64,000 bases of DNA, taken from Neodiprion pinetum (Eukaryota > Arthropoda > Insecta > Hymenoptera > Diprionidae). A program made the position numbers and the translations under genes. The DNA is taken from assembly GCF_021155775.2 (NCBI RefSeq), contig NC_060238.1:9038001-9102000 (forward strand). Direction: 5' to 3'. Under the pieces are notes generated by a model. The model worked only from the letters and a program-made list of their open reading frames with translations. It ran no database searches and had not been told where the DNA came from. Shown piece by piece: positions 9,701-21,564 of this stretch (positions are counted from its first letter, which is position 1; each line of letters begins with the position of its first letter).

Positions 9701-11228
9701 GTGACACACTGTTGTTGAATTAAATTCGTTGATTTGATTGAAATTGAGCGGTTCCATCGGTACAAAAGTTTTGAAACAAACTTCTAACGAATGTGCCAAT
9801 TCCGCTAACTCATTCGCAAACCATTTAATGCAAGTCTCTTCACGATTAATTTTGAATTTTGAAAGCGAATCGTCAAACGCACAATGTATATAGTAAGCTA
9901 TATTATACGAAAAATGCTTCTGATAAATTGTTATTGTACCCATCTTCTCGAGCGTAGGTTCCAGTAAACATTCTAGATCTGCGTGAATGCAGAATGGAAC
10001 GGTTTCTTTGTGCTCGAAATTTTTAAATATCAGTATCTTTTCCTCCTCTCTAGGTAAAATAACTTTGGTCTTGTTTAAATTCATGCAATCCACATTGTGC
10101 TTTGTCAAACATCTTGCAGATTGAAAGTGAGTCAAACATCTATCGCACAACCAAGTACGACCATTACGTTTAGAAATTTGAGAACTTGTTAATCGAGACA
10201 GATTTCAAATACAAGTAAAATGAAAGATCCTATTTTTTTCATGATTATCCTCATCAACATCATCGTCATCGTCAGTGATTTCAGCGTCTATCGCTAAAAG
10301 ATGAATTACAGGTTTGTCAGACTTGTTTCGGCTCAAATAAATGGGTACAACTTCGCTGCACTTTTGTTTTTCGGTACTATCTATACCACAAATGGTAATT
10401 GAAAGTTTGTTAAGTTTCTTTTTTTGGAATCTAAATTTTGGAATCTGGTCCAAAGACATTGGAAAAAGCAAACCTTCGTATTGTAGCACTGAGCTGAAGT
10501 ACGGATATGAAGTGATTTTACTGGGATTGTTGTTGTCGGCTGGGAACAGAGCTGCGGTGACCGACCAAAGAAAGCAATACGAGTCGCTGTTACGGATGTT
10601 GACGACAGCCTTCTTATCTGGAATATCTTTGGGTAGTGGTGTGTATGTGAAGACACCGCCTCGTAGTGGCACGTACTTGTTATGATGTTGACGGTAAAAT
10701 TTATAATTTCAACTAACGACCAGCCTGAATCCTTTTCCTGGAAATCTTCCACCTTTTTCAACAAACGCTCTGTCGCGTTTTCGATGAACCATTCGTTGAT
10801 ATCCGTTGTCTGGAGGATGATTTCGTTTCTCGTATTGAAAAATTTGATCTCTTCCACCGTGCGATCATCTTTTCTAACTTCAAATTTACAAGCCTGGATA
10901 ACGTTGGCTTTTAAGCTCCTGTCTTTCTTCAAAGCGTTTTTTAGTCTTGTCACAGCTAGTACCTTTGCGTCTTCTAGAAATCTCTCCACATCTTTATGCT
11001 TCAAATTGACGATGGATCCAGTTCGAATTCTCCCCTCGAAAGCTGATTCCAAATCTTCCCAGTGAAGTCGATCGCTTCTTCTTTCTTTCCGCGTACCTCT
11101 ACCCGTTTTCTCAAGACGCTTTCAAGAGTCCGATCGTTGTGATAATTCTCATCTTTTCTCCAATCGATGAAGCCTTTCGCAAAATTTTGTTCAGAAGACG
11201 AATATTCTGATTTCCAAATTTCATTCAT
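6772..11228 (-). pseudogene. Maverick/Polinton protein-primed family B DNA polymerase, fragmented
   Basis: Pieces read from 11228 leftward. N-terminal segments at 11228-11045 and 11052-10680 are in different frames. Next is 10672-9485, with NSDSYCFLWSVTAALFPA, an in-frame TGA at 10205-10207, a zinc cluster CDRCLTHF, an exonuclease-region Asp (CIHADLECLLEP), an endonuclease VII-type zinc module (CHICVKPF, HRDHCHF, CN) and HNLSGYDSHFLIKAL. A foreign insert occupies 8720-9490. The frame resumes at 8714 with LPVNKEKYISFTKYV, and motif A is YFDVNNLYG. Frameshifts lie near 7858 and 7780-7830. The C-terminal part (to 6772) holds NNAVFGKTMENVR and motif C as YTDNNSL, where the second catalytic Asp of TDTDS is replaced. 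This is a replication relic; the frameshifts, nonsense codon and Asp loss agree. Confidence 0.8.
8720..9490. mobile_element. 771-bp insert in the polymerase gene, 5-bp target duplication
   Basis: The insert is flanked by AAGCT at 8715-8719 and 9491-9495. Removing it with one AAGCT joins the polymerase codons for GTIE and LLPVNKEKY without a frame break, which fixes both ends. There are no terminal inverted repeats and no transposase frame. A 21-bp-scale internal direct repeat (ACGTTCGCTC..CGGAGTAAGG) occurs near 8957-8979 and 9120-9141, and AATAAA at about 9350 reads plus. A 5-bp duplication fits a solo LTR of an LTR retrotransposon, but the ends are not TG...CA, so the class stays open. Confidence 0.6.
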
Positions 11229-11338
11229 TTCTGAACCTCTGCTGTTGATGATGATTTGTCAAAGATTTTGTACGCCGATTCCATAATATCGATCAATCTC
11301 AAATACTTCGCGGATTCCATCTTGAGCTTTTTCCTCAT
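11225..11338 (-). CDS. 37-codon ORF overlapping the polymerase start (ATGA junction)
   Basis: From ATG 11336-11338 the frame encodes a lysine-rich start (MRKKLKMESAKYLRL) and ends in TGA at 11225-11227, overlapping the first polymerase ATG (11226-11228) as ATGA. It lies just inside the terminal repeat. It could be a tiny upstream gene, or the true polymerase N-terminus separated by a one-base indel. I do not recognise it. Confidence 0.3.
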   Translation of the reverse strand: MRKKLKMESAKYLRLIDIMESAYKIFDKSSSTAEVQK

Positions 11339-11349
11339 GTATACTTGAC

Positions 11350-12095
11350 AAGTTGTGACTTAATGATCGTTTGCAGTGATGAGCGTCCGTTTGATAGGGC
11401 AGCTGTACGTATGTTTGTGTATGCGCGCGCACCTCTTAGCATTCCTAGTGCGATTGTAACCCGACACCGCAGATCCATGGCTCTGAATGTACCACGGCTA
11501 TCGGTCGACCTTGCACCCTGGTCTTGACTGAACCCGTTCAAAATTCATCGTTGAGTTCACACGACAGTTACAAGCCAAAAAGAATGTCACGTAGTTGATA
11601 TCAAACCGGCATCCGAGTAAGTGAAAAACAATCCTCAGAACCATTAATTTTGGAATGTCGCGTGGTTGATAACGTGGGAAAGGAATGTGGGGTGGTTGAT
11701 GTTACACATCAGCAGTCCTACCGTGGGAAAAGAATTCGAAGTGGTTGATGTTACACATCAACAGTCCTATCGTGGGAAAAGAATGCGGGACGGGTAACCG
11801 ACATCCAGGTCAGTAAAAAAGTTTACACCCCTGCTGCGCCCTCTACCGTTGGTAGGCGAGTACCACATAGAGACTCTGACCTTTGGTCGGTGAAACAGCA
11901 CGATTTTGACCTACCGATAAGAATTGTCGGTAAGGCAATGCGATTTTTATCGTCGACCGATACAATTATCGGTAAGGTTGCATGTTTTTGACCTCAAGTC
12001 GGTACGGCAGATCACGTTTTATCTGAAGAGAGTGGGGGTCACCTTCAAGGGTTTGCGTCTGGGATGCGCGGAGAAGCTCGGTCGGTAAAGAAGGT
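11350..12095. repeat. terminal repeat of the left Maverick/Polinton (polymerase end)
   Basis: The outer roughly 700 bp match, in inverse orientation, 61850-62430 near the right edge of the window. Shared blocks include the GCGCGCGCATACACAAACAT stretch (reversed here at about 11405-11430), CGCAGATCCATGG (11469-11481), TTACTCGGATG (reversed at about 11624-11634), AATGTGGGGTGGTTGATGTT, CTGCTGCGCCCTCTACCG, and the outermost GATGCGCGGAGAAGCTCGG. Similarity fades at about 12090-12095, which I take as the element tip. No 6-bp target duplication can be tested because the other tip of this copy is outside the window. Confidence 0.65.
11673..11791. repeat. 49-bp tandem repeat inside the terminal repeat
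   Basis: About 2.4 units of 49 bp start at 11673, 11722 and 11771, each beginning CGTGGGAAA and containing TGGTTGATGTTACACATCA. The right-hand terminal repeat has the same units, reversed, near 62130-62230. Confidence 0.7.
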
Positions 12096-13178
12096 GTTTG
12101 TACTCAGAACTTTCCTTGCTATACTACTGTATGTCTTACGTGACATTTCTCGTTCTTAATTTTCTTCTGACAGTTGTTTGTGTCGCACTTAACGGGCATA
12201 TTCAAAGTATCCGACGGTTTTGTTCTAACGTTATGCATCCCCTCTACAACTACCACTTTCACCTAATAAAATATAGCAATCTTGCAGTAGACATTGAAAC
12301 CAAAGCAGACCCGATTGATCGACACCATGTACGAGATTGACCGACGAAATAGAACAACGATCAATTGATAAAGGGAGCGCAGCCCGTGAAAACCTATGGT
12401 GATACTTCTGCAAGCAGCACTCCCGTCAGTGGAAATATATGTCACTCCAAAGTCAAAGAAATCTTATTATCGTACTAGCAGTACAAAAAAAAAAAATTTT
12501 TATTCATCTAAAATTAAAAAAATCTCATCATCGAATTCGCTATCGGTGACATGTCTATCAGTCCGACAGCAAAAATTGAAAAATCTCACAATCAATTGTT
12601 CGCCCCATCGGTGAAAATCGTACCGGCAATACAGGTCACTTTTCAAAGCTGGAATTCTTACCCCGTAACAGGTTTCAAATAAATTGTCGGTAAGGTAGGA
12701 ACCAGAATTGACTTTTCCGGTACGCCACCGTTGTGAACCAGACCTGATACACCCTATCTACTACCATGAGTTACCTGACTCTAATTTTACTCGCTGCAAC
12801 TAGCATCTTTCGTGCCTTCCAAATCTAATTTTTCACACAGTTGTTGCTAAACTGGCGTGCGTGAGAGTGCGGACAGGCGATATCTGATTTACGTCATGAA
12901 AGTCCTCGCATATTGCTTCACATTTCGTGTCACAAGCTATACTCGTCCAGATGAAGCTCAATTGTCAAATTTATCACGCGATATACAATTTTACTAGAAT
13001 ATAAAGTTCAGGCTGTCTACTTAACCCTGTCCTATCCTATAAGCATAGTATGCTGCAATTAGTAAACACTGAGAAGGTAGATACCTTACAATGTACTTTA
13101 GCTAGGGTAATAAAATTTTTACAGTAACATGTTATTAAATTGCATTTTTATATATTTTATCCATGCTATAATACAAAC
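12096..13178. other. intronic/intergenic stretch beside the Maverick tip
   Basis: No gene is recognised. Short TCGGTAAGG-type motifs at about 12685 and TACCGG motifs near 12630 and 12720 echo the Maverick terminal repeat and the block at 54690-55110, so part may be an older repeat remnant. A poly-A stretch lies at about 12485. No further dynein exon was found here, so the intron after exon 13179-13316 continues leftward toward or past the Maverick copy. Confidence 0.3.
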
Positions 13179-13316
13179 CTCTTCATCGGGGAGATTTGGA
13201 TACAATCTTCTTTTTTTTCCAGCATAACGAGTTAGCGTCACTATTCCTCGCAGGCCAAAATCATAATGAAATTGTTTGCTGAGTTGTTGTTGAGCTAAGG
13301 TATACAAAGTAAACAC
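13179..13316 (-). CDS. DNAH2: axonemal dynein heavy chain exon (DNAH2-like), end of AAA1
   Basis: The exon is 138 bp (46 codons) with acceptor TTTATAG before 13316 and donor GTTTGT after 13179, both in phase 0. It encodes VFTLYTLAQQQLSKQFHYD, then FGLRGIVTLTRYAGKKRR and LYPNLPDEE, the region after AAA1 in dynein heavy chains; the GKKRRL.P.L.DEEV form is closest to DNAH2-type inner-arm dyneins. It continues directly from the exon at 30364-30652, which ends on a codon boundary. No internal stop. The next exon is not seen in the remaining sequence to the left. Confidence 0.85.
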
Positions 13317-16300
13317 CTATAAACATATAAGATACATAAATATTGCAGAATTAAACCAACAAAAAGCGTTAAAATGCTGTAGAAAATTTAGGTCAATTGA
13401 CTAAAGTATAGAAGCTGGGATCCTGCTGAAGCATATATAAATATTAAGAGCCATTCCAACAATTTTCAGGCAGCAATTCGATGTCAAAATTCTTGACTTG
13501 TCCACTTCTTTCATGCCTCACTTTAAGGATAAGAGGCAATATTTTACGTTTGCGTAGTTTTGTAACATCTGACCTATGAGACACACTCTCCAAACCTCAT
13601 AGATTAGCTCTCTGATGACTAGATGCGTCACCGACAAAATGGACTTCAGATGTATCTGAATTTGCGAAACTTTGCAAACATACTGGAATATTCTTCTTAT
13701 GGTTAATAATATGCTGGTAAATCACCAGTAATTTACCATAAAGTCCATAGTGATGCTACTATGTCGATGTCTTATCGCTAAAATATTTTTCGCGACCAAT
13801 TTTGCACTAAACTGAAAACGCGACTTACTGCACATTTGTCACAAATAATCCATAGCATCCTGAGCGACCACTTGTTTGCTAGTAGTGGTATCCCACAGTC
13901 TTTATAGTATCCTTCTGATCTCATATGTGTCTTCGTATTTTTAATTTTTGTCCTTTTTTTGCAACTGCATCTACTCAGTGACTCATAACTGTCACTATTC
14001 AAAGTTCCGGCACCATTTCTTGATCAATACATATCGTCTGTGAATTACTTCCATTATAACATCTATCAAGTTCTGTAATTTCCTCTGCAAAGTATATTTT
14101 TTAGTTCACCATTCATCATGTATAATAGATATTTCAATCACGCAAATCAAGTTTGATTATTTTTTCAAAACAATTGCTTCATGTCCTAATATTTATTCCC
14201 AACAAATGATGATTAATTTCTCACATTCACCTCACGTGCTGTGAGGAATATAAGATGGCCCAACAATGTAAGCCTGATGCGAGATTGCCACACACCTACG
14301 TGAAAGATGATCCGTGCGTGTCTGGAGATGGCGGGGTTCACCGATCATCCTGGACAGCAGTCAGTCGGTCACAAGTGGCACACATCAGCAGCCTACACTC
14401 CTCATTGTCAGTAAAAGTTACCAATTCTCTATCGCTGACGGCTGTGCATTCACCGTAAACGGAAATTTTCATGTGAACGACAATGGAAGAAGACGGACCA
14501 GGCCACGTACAACACTGCGGGGCTCCTGTAGATTTATATTGTTCCGTGTTGTCATACTATTACTTGGTTCTTGTCTTTTTTTTCATCTTCACGCATTGAT
14601 TTTTACTAAGAAACCACGTTTTCCATCGACATTCGACTCTATTTCTCTGTCTTACTTTTGTCAACTTACACACGCTCAGTACATTGAATTAGTTTTTATA
14701 AGGCTTTTATTTATACATCCAAATTTTTTTGACATTTCTATGTATGCATATGTCTACTGTGAATTTACAATTTATACATACATCGTAATTTCATATGTGT
14801 ACCCTATTGGGCTTCCATATTTATACACCTTTTCGTTGATATTCTTAGGCTAACATTATTTTTTAATCGTTATATAGAAATCATTTTTTAACCCACGCAT
14901 TATACTTGAGCTCATGTGAACATCGTAGATTTCGAAGGATCAATGAATAATCTTTATATTTAGTCAGTTTCCCACACCTTTCACACCCAATACTGTACAA
15001 TACTTCTGAATTATCGTCAATTAATCATTTATTATAAAATTGAACTGAACTCCGGTATAAACGATGTCCTTTAAAAAAATGAATCCCTTACAGATAAAAA
15101 TTGTACCAATAGGAAAAGTGATATTTTCGAGGCAGGATATCACTGGCCAAAAGTATCCCCACATCGTTTGACTTGGAACCAGAGACAACTTTATTCACAT
15201 AAAAAATCGAAACGCTTGGCCAGATATTAAGGGAAGATTTCGGTGAAAAAAATGTCCCGTATTTTTGGATCAATTTCATTGAAATTTTCACCATTTATGA
15301 ACAATTCTAAAACTAGAATCTGATCCAAAATTCAGCTCAATAGGTCAAGTAATTCCAAGGTTATGCATTTTTTCCAAGATTTCTTCGAAACATCCCTTGC
15401 GCATTAGGTCTCATCATAGAAGGTTGAAATTTTTTATGGATATATTCAATGCCAAATACTGAAAATTGTTGAAGAGAATTGTTATTCAACAGTTTGAATT
15501 TTTTTTTGCTACAATTTTTGGTATATTATAGGCTGGGAAATGACTTATGTTCACCTCAACTAAAATTCCTTGCAAGAATTTCAAGACAATATGCCTAAGA
15601 ATATATCTGCCAAAGGGCAAAATAATTGGATGAAACCTAATGTGCTAAGAATTTTCTGAATACCTGAAACCATAGTTCTGAAATAAACGCGATTGAATGA
15701 CCTTCCATGAAGTAAATATGAAGTATGTACAGAATGAGTTATTCAATGTAGAAATAAGCCAGTTTGATTTATTGTTAGTTGACTTTAACGTTGACTTGAA
15801 CCATATAAAATTGGGCCAGGAGGAAAAAAATTTGTTATTCAGTATTTTTTTTTTTAATTCCATTTATTTGAATTGAGTTCAAAATTCATGTCAAAATGTA
15901 AATAATAATATTAATAAATCATGTGTCGGTCGTCAGTGCCTATCGCTGTTTTGATTGATCTTCAATTCCATTCCTCGGTGCGAGTTTGTATCCAATCGGC
16001 TTCTGCGTGTCGGTTCTGAGGTCAACCGTGTAAAGATTTATATATTCTCGTCTAGAGTCGGAATAACAACTAAAGAGAATTCGGCTCATAGTGTCTGGTC
16101 ACGTAACAGGGGCCTATACCAATTACACCAGTCTCCTTGAAAACTCTCTCTCCCTGCCAAGATCTTTGAGAAGCATGACGTAGTAAATCGTTCCTCACTA
16201 CAAAGTCTTGTTAAATTTTAAAGCAAATAAGAGCTATAACAATTTTGTAACATAAAGTGCGTGTGAAAAAGTATCAGAATAATCATCAAATAAAATGTAA

Positions 16301-16977
16301 AGTGGTATATTTAAACAAATCTTAGCACTCGTCGAAAACATAAAATACTTCAGGAATATTATCAACCAAACTATCGCAAGCTTCATTCTGATAAGTTGCA
16401 GCCAGCAAAAGGTATTTCAACTTAAATATAATAAAAGTAGAAAGCGATTTACTTATGTAAACAAAAAACAGCAAAGTCAATTCAAAGTGACGAAAGACGA
16501 GATATATGAATATGTGCGATTAAACTAGAATAGCAACGATTCGTACATACAATTTTAACTGTACACGCATTTTTTTTAGATCTGATGATTGATATTTCCA
16601 TGTGAATGAACGATTGAAGGAATGACCGGATGAATGCCGATATAATGTTAAGCTATAAAAATGATTTGAAGCTCGAAAGGGTCATATAAATAAATTCTAT
16701 ACAGTCTTTCAATTTACCCGTGTGATTCAGGTTTAGAGAATTCAAATATGGAGAAACAAAAATTAGATATATATATTCCTAAGAACAATGTTACAACCCT
16801 CTTCTTACTCCGCTACTTCTTGCAAAATCAATCAATTTTCAATTAGCTCACTCTGGCACATAAAGGCAAAAAAAAAAAAATCCAATAATTTTATTGTGGA
16901 ATGATTATTGGGGCTAGACAAATATTTCAATAATATATTGAGTAAATGAAAACCATCAACTAATATTTATCTAGGCT
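13317..16977. other. dynein intron, left part, no gene seen
   Basis: AT-rich sequence. The plus-strand frame at 14314-14853 is a hydrophobic low-complexity translation; its DNA at about 14365-14560 weakly resembles 2150-2330 and is best read as an unclassified repeat. Nothing else recognisable was found. Confidence 0.4.
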
Positions 16978-18540
16978 CTACATGAGTTTACTATACAAAA
17001 ACGCACCTGAATTCAACTTTGGAGCTGAGTGCTTGCAAATTAGTCCTGTGAAGAAACCGTTGGAATTCCCCGGCACCATACGTTGTCCCTTCAGCTTCTG
17101 TTTCAGCCTTCCCGCAGCGGTTTTTTTAATTTTCACTGTTCGTGCGACTTTCTGGGACTCCGTCGTTGCTTTCCATTCTGCTTTACGCTTTCGCCTGGCA
17201 TCTCGTTGCTGGCTCATATTTTTTGCAATATCTGCCACCTTCTCAGACCTCACTCAAATCGTTGCCTTTTGAGCATGGAGCACTCCAATGTTGAACTCAG
17301 CAACTACGGTTGCTACTGCTAATTATATTCTCTTTTTGGAGATGAATGTCTCTTTCGAGATTTTTCACCAGATCAGGGAGTGCAAGCTTCCGTTAGCATT
17401 CTGTGTCGCACCTCGGGCACAACGGGCTAGTAGATCATTGGTCGACAGGCGTTCGTACAGAGGCTTGAGTTTTTCGACTACTCGCGGATTGAGCTTTGGC
17501 CACATGTTTTCATGGCTTTCCGGCTCTTCTCCCTTGACCACACTTCTGTTGTAGAAACACCACGAGTCTGGTCCAGTGAGGCATTGCTCGTGATGAAAAT
17601 TCCGGTCGGTTGACACGCAGTGGCTAATCCTTGCATCTATTGCTCGTTACGTGAATGGTATGTGAGGAATATTTTTACAATGGCATTTCTGTAGTAATTA
17701 GTCAAGGATAAAATGGTCGCCTCCTTGAGTGTGCTTGTATCGCACCCCCCAGTGTTACTCCATCCACTTTCCTGTCTTTCACGAGCTTCCGGAGTCCGGT
17801 GCCCATTTGTTCCACGATGTGATTCACACACTTCTTCTTTGTGACGGAAACATCGTCTCCGTATGGGACGATAATCTCTGAATGACTAAATGTATTTGTG
17901 TCTTCGTCGGATAGAATAGTCTGTCCCACAAATACTCTACTGCCTTTGTTTCTATAATGCCAGAGAATCCGCTGTAGTTTTTATTGCACTCTAATTTGTG
18001 ACCACCTTGCCACACTGCAAAATCAGGCGAAGTAGTATTCAGTTGGGTTGTGACAACGACAGACACCTGGAGGTATTTTGAGAGTACCTGGTAATCGATG
18101 GCCAGTCCAGTAAGGATGTCGATGATTATACCTACTCCGTCTAACGATATAAGGCCTCGTTTGTGCCACGTACCGTCGTAAGATACTGAGACGTCACGTA
18201 GTATCCTACTTTCCATTGAAGGATCTATTACTTTATGCACTCTTCTAATAGTTTTTCCAGCTTTCTCTAAAACTCTCGCTTTTAACTTCTGTCTCCACAG
18301 TCAACTGGTCCGCATGACTTTTGAAGCTACTGACGCTCGTACCTTTCATGCCCATTACGGTACAGAATTTTCCCATGCTTGAGTGCCCTAGTCCAACGCC
18401 GATCATTCCATCAACTGCTCGCCTGTTTATTTCGAAGGGTGACCTTGTTGAAGTGTCATTGGTTCGTGGGCTCGTGTAATTTTCACCCATTCGATAACCG
18501 CAGCTGTAGCATTTGATGACAAGCGAGTGCTGATTCGATT
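16978..18540 (-). pseudogene. Mutator-like transposase relic 1
   Basis: Fragments in several minus frames are collinear with the Mutator-like transposase domain common in arthropods. From 18490 leftward: SPFEINRRAVDGMIGVGLGH; VSVSYDGTWHKRGLISLDGV with the first catalytic-region Asp (about 18170); CNKNYSGFSGI; VNHIVEQMGTGLRKLVKD; GPDSWCFYNRSVVKGE; LLARCARGATQNANGSLHSL (about 17400); and a basic tail RRKRKAEWK (about 17190). Such proteins cut and paste DNA with long terminal repeats. At least three frame changes show it is dead. It lies inside the 17-kb dynein intron on the same strand as the host gene. No terminal repeats were identified. Confidence 0.65.
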
Positions 18541-20589
18541 CATTTTAAGATGCAGATCTCTTCAAAATTTCCGTCCGAGTCGTTCGAACCACAAGAAAAA
18601 TTTGTCACAGTTCGTCAAATCTATCGTTCGAAAATAGAATGGCAAACACATTTGCGGAGAACAACTGCCAAACCACAGAAATTTTCATGCCTAGATGGTT
18701 AGATTATATGTCAAAATAATTAGTACGAGAGTTATTCGCACTCTTACCGACCAATGACGGCGTACAGGCAGCTCATTAACTTTGCGCTCTTTTATTTTCA
18801 AAAAATCATGGAACGGATCAACGGACTTCGACGAAAATGGTTAATCGAACGTTTTTTGTCGGATTTTGAAAAATTTCCAAAGCGGACCCATTATGATGGT
18901 CAAAAGTTGAAAAATTTCTTTATCGGGCCAAAAAAAAAACACGTCAACAAAAATATTTTAGCAAAGTCAAATTTTTCCCAGGTGAGGGTCAATTCAAAGA
19001 ATGTTTTTCCGTGAAAAACCAAAAATCAATTTTTCCGTCATTTTTTGCGTAAATTTCACCGAAATTTCCTCTTAACTCTATATCAATATTTTCAGTCACT
19101 GGCTTGAAAAACCATCGCTTTCATGAAGTGTTTTTTTTTATCGGTAACTATTATCAATATCATTTCCAAGAAACTCTATCTAGATTTTGATACAACACAT
19201 GAAAGATAAAGTTTTTCATTCAGTATACGGTTTAGCACACATTTGAAAGTAATAATCTTTAATACATTTCTCTAATTCCTTTCTGGTAATCTACGGAATT
19301 GGTTTTTCAAATGTTGTTCCAAAACAAAAACCCATTTAAGAAACCATATCAATTTTTCTTTGAAGGTTAACACTAAAATAATAAGAAACTATCTCAAGTT
19401 ATACACATTTCATCTCATTTCACGTATATGTCAATTTTTCCGCGGTACAAGATCCGTTCGACAACTACAAAAGTGATAATACATTTTTTCAAATTTAAAT
19501 TGTACGCCCAAAAATCATGGTAAACTGTCTGATGTTAGTGAAATTATGTGAAACACATAACCAGATGGCATTGGTCTGCATGGCAAAGGGGCAAGAAAGC
19601 ACGAGTAGACCAGCACTTTCCTGTGATTATCGATTCTTTTACACTAAAATCACGGAACAGCATAACTGCATTAGGATGGGTATTGTGCAAGATAGCCTAT
19701 TCCACACATATATCACGTTATGGTTCATTATTTCAGTTTTATCCTTTGTTAATCAGCTAAGCTTCATATTATATGATTTAGTCATTGTAAAATTTATTAG
19801 GTGAGTGGGTCAGCCCCTTCATCCTTCCATCCGCCCGTTATCTGCCACCCGTAATCTACCATGACAAGATCTCAACGTTACGAAGTTATATCGCATTAAA
19901 GCTACCGAATATAATCGGTAAAATAATAATTATTCTATATGCTATTTGTAATTTTTTTTCCCCAATTTTCATTTTCATTGGAATAGAGAAACATTAAAGT
20001 ACAAAATTGCAACTAGTCCTGGCCACTGGCTTAGTGATGCTTCCTAATGAGTTGCTGTTAATAAGTTTAATTCGAAACGGATATATTTAAGTGCCACATC
20101 ACGTTAACATGAAATCACTTGGCCTTAAAAATGCATGGCTAGAGTTCAATTTCGAAGTTAGGGAGTAGTTTTTTTAATTTTTGCTCACGGTATCTACGTA
20201 TGAACTCTTCATCGCAAAGAAGTTATATTTATTTGTGGTGCAATGTGTATATGAGTACACAAAATATATTTTTGTAAACCTGCTACGTCTAATTCTTCTA
20301 ACACTGTGACATTGTTTTGCGGATATTCATTCTATTGATACATTTCTGTAAACATTTGATTTAGATGTCATCATATTAGAATATTCTGATCAGGCACTCA
20401 TTTATATCCAGTTCGTTCCAAGTCATCAGTTAGGTCTTATGAATGATTCACAAGGAAAGCCCGCTAATTGTAACCCATGGGCTTGCACGAACTTCGCAGA
20501 ATAAAAGAGTAAAAAAATAAATAAATACGCATTTCAACTCATCTATAGACAATCGACCTTTACGAGAAACTGACTGTCAAAGTCTTAAC
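18541..20589. other. dynein intron segment, no gene seen
   Basis: AT-rich DNA with short frames only (for example 18754-19014 and 19517-19804), none recognisable. No repeats stood out by eye. Confidence 0.4.
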
Positions 20590-20714
20590 GCTGCTCGTGA
20601 GTCTGCTCGCGTGCTTCGTGCTCAAGCGGATCGATGGTGCAGTAGCCAACGTTACGGCTTCAAAATTTTACGCCTGGTGTTTAGTCGTGACGAGATTTTG
20701 TTTTCATTTGGTTG

Positions 20715-21540
20715 GCAAAGTATGCTTCAGGATTATTCTTCATCTTATTCATGAAAACAAAAATGCTTTATTTAAATTACAATTCATCATTCCAAAGCAA
20801 TTGTCTTTTAATCGGAAATACGCTACAGGGTATTAGGTTTAAAACTAATTGGAAATAAAAAATGTATAATAGTAAGTAGATTAATTTTTGTGCTTATTGT
20901 TACGTTATTACCATTCAATAGGATCCGGTGCATTTCTCGGGGCGATACCTCTCATAAAAACATTCGAAATCCAAGTATTCTGTATATCACGAGCAACGCT
21001 CGAAGGCACTTTTGCCGCAGTCACATTTCTCGGTGTTAATGTTTTCTGGAAAAGCAGCGTCGTTGAAAAATACTAAAAATTTTGCGTTTCGATGATAATT
21101 TTACGGCAAACCGTGCATACTGAATCATTTTCTCAATGCTGGCGCCTGCAAAAGATTGTCAATTAAGTTGTATGTTTCAATCACGTCACGTCTACTTGTA
21201 ATATAAGACAACATTCACACCGAGAAATGTGACTATAGCAAAAGTGCCTTCGTTCATTGCTCGTGGTGTGCAGAGTTTTTATGTTTCAAATATTTTTATA
21301 ATAGGCATCAGCCCGAGGAATGCACCGGATCCTCTTGAATTGTAATAATGTAATAATAAACACAAAAATTAAGCTAATCGCTATTATACATTTCTTATTT
21401 CCAATTATTTTCAAACCGAATACTCTGTAGCATATTTCTAATAACGGACAAATGTTTTGGAATGGTGAATTGTAATTTAAATATAGCGTTCTTGTATTTA
21501 TAAATAAAATAAAGAACAAAGACGATTTTTCTTGACCTTG
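20715..21540. repeat. large inverted repeat (arms about 20715-21050 and 21195-21540)
   Basis: The right arm read on the minus strand matches the left arm: ATTTAAATTACAATTCA(T/C)CATTCCAAA, AATTGGAAATAA(A/G)AAATGTATAATAG, AGGATCCGGTGCATT(T/C)CTCGG, GAAGGCACTTTTGC and GTCACATTTCTCGGTG occur in the same order. Arms are roughly 85 percent alike by eye, with a spacer of about 145 bp. This fits inverted pseudo-LTRs of a Penelope-like element. Confidence 0.75.
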
Positions 21541-21564
21541 GTGAATTGTTGAGTAATATTATTC

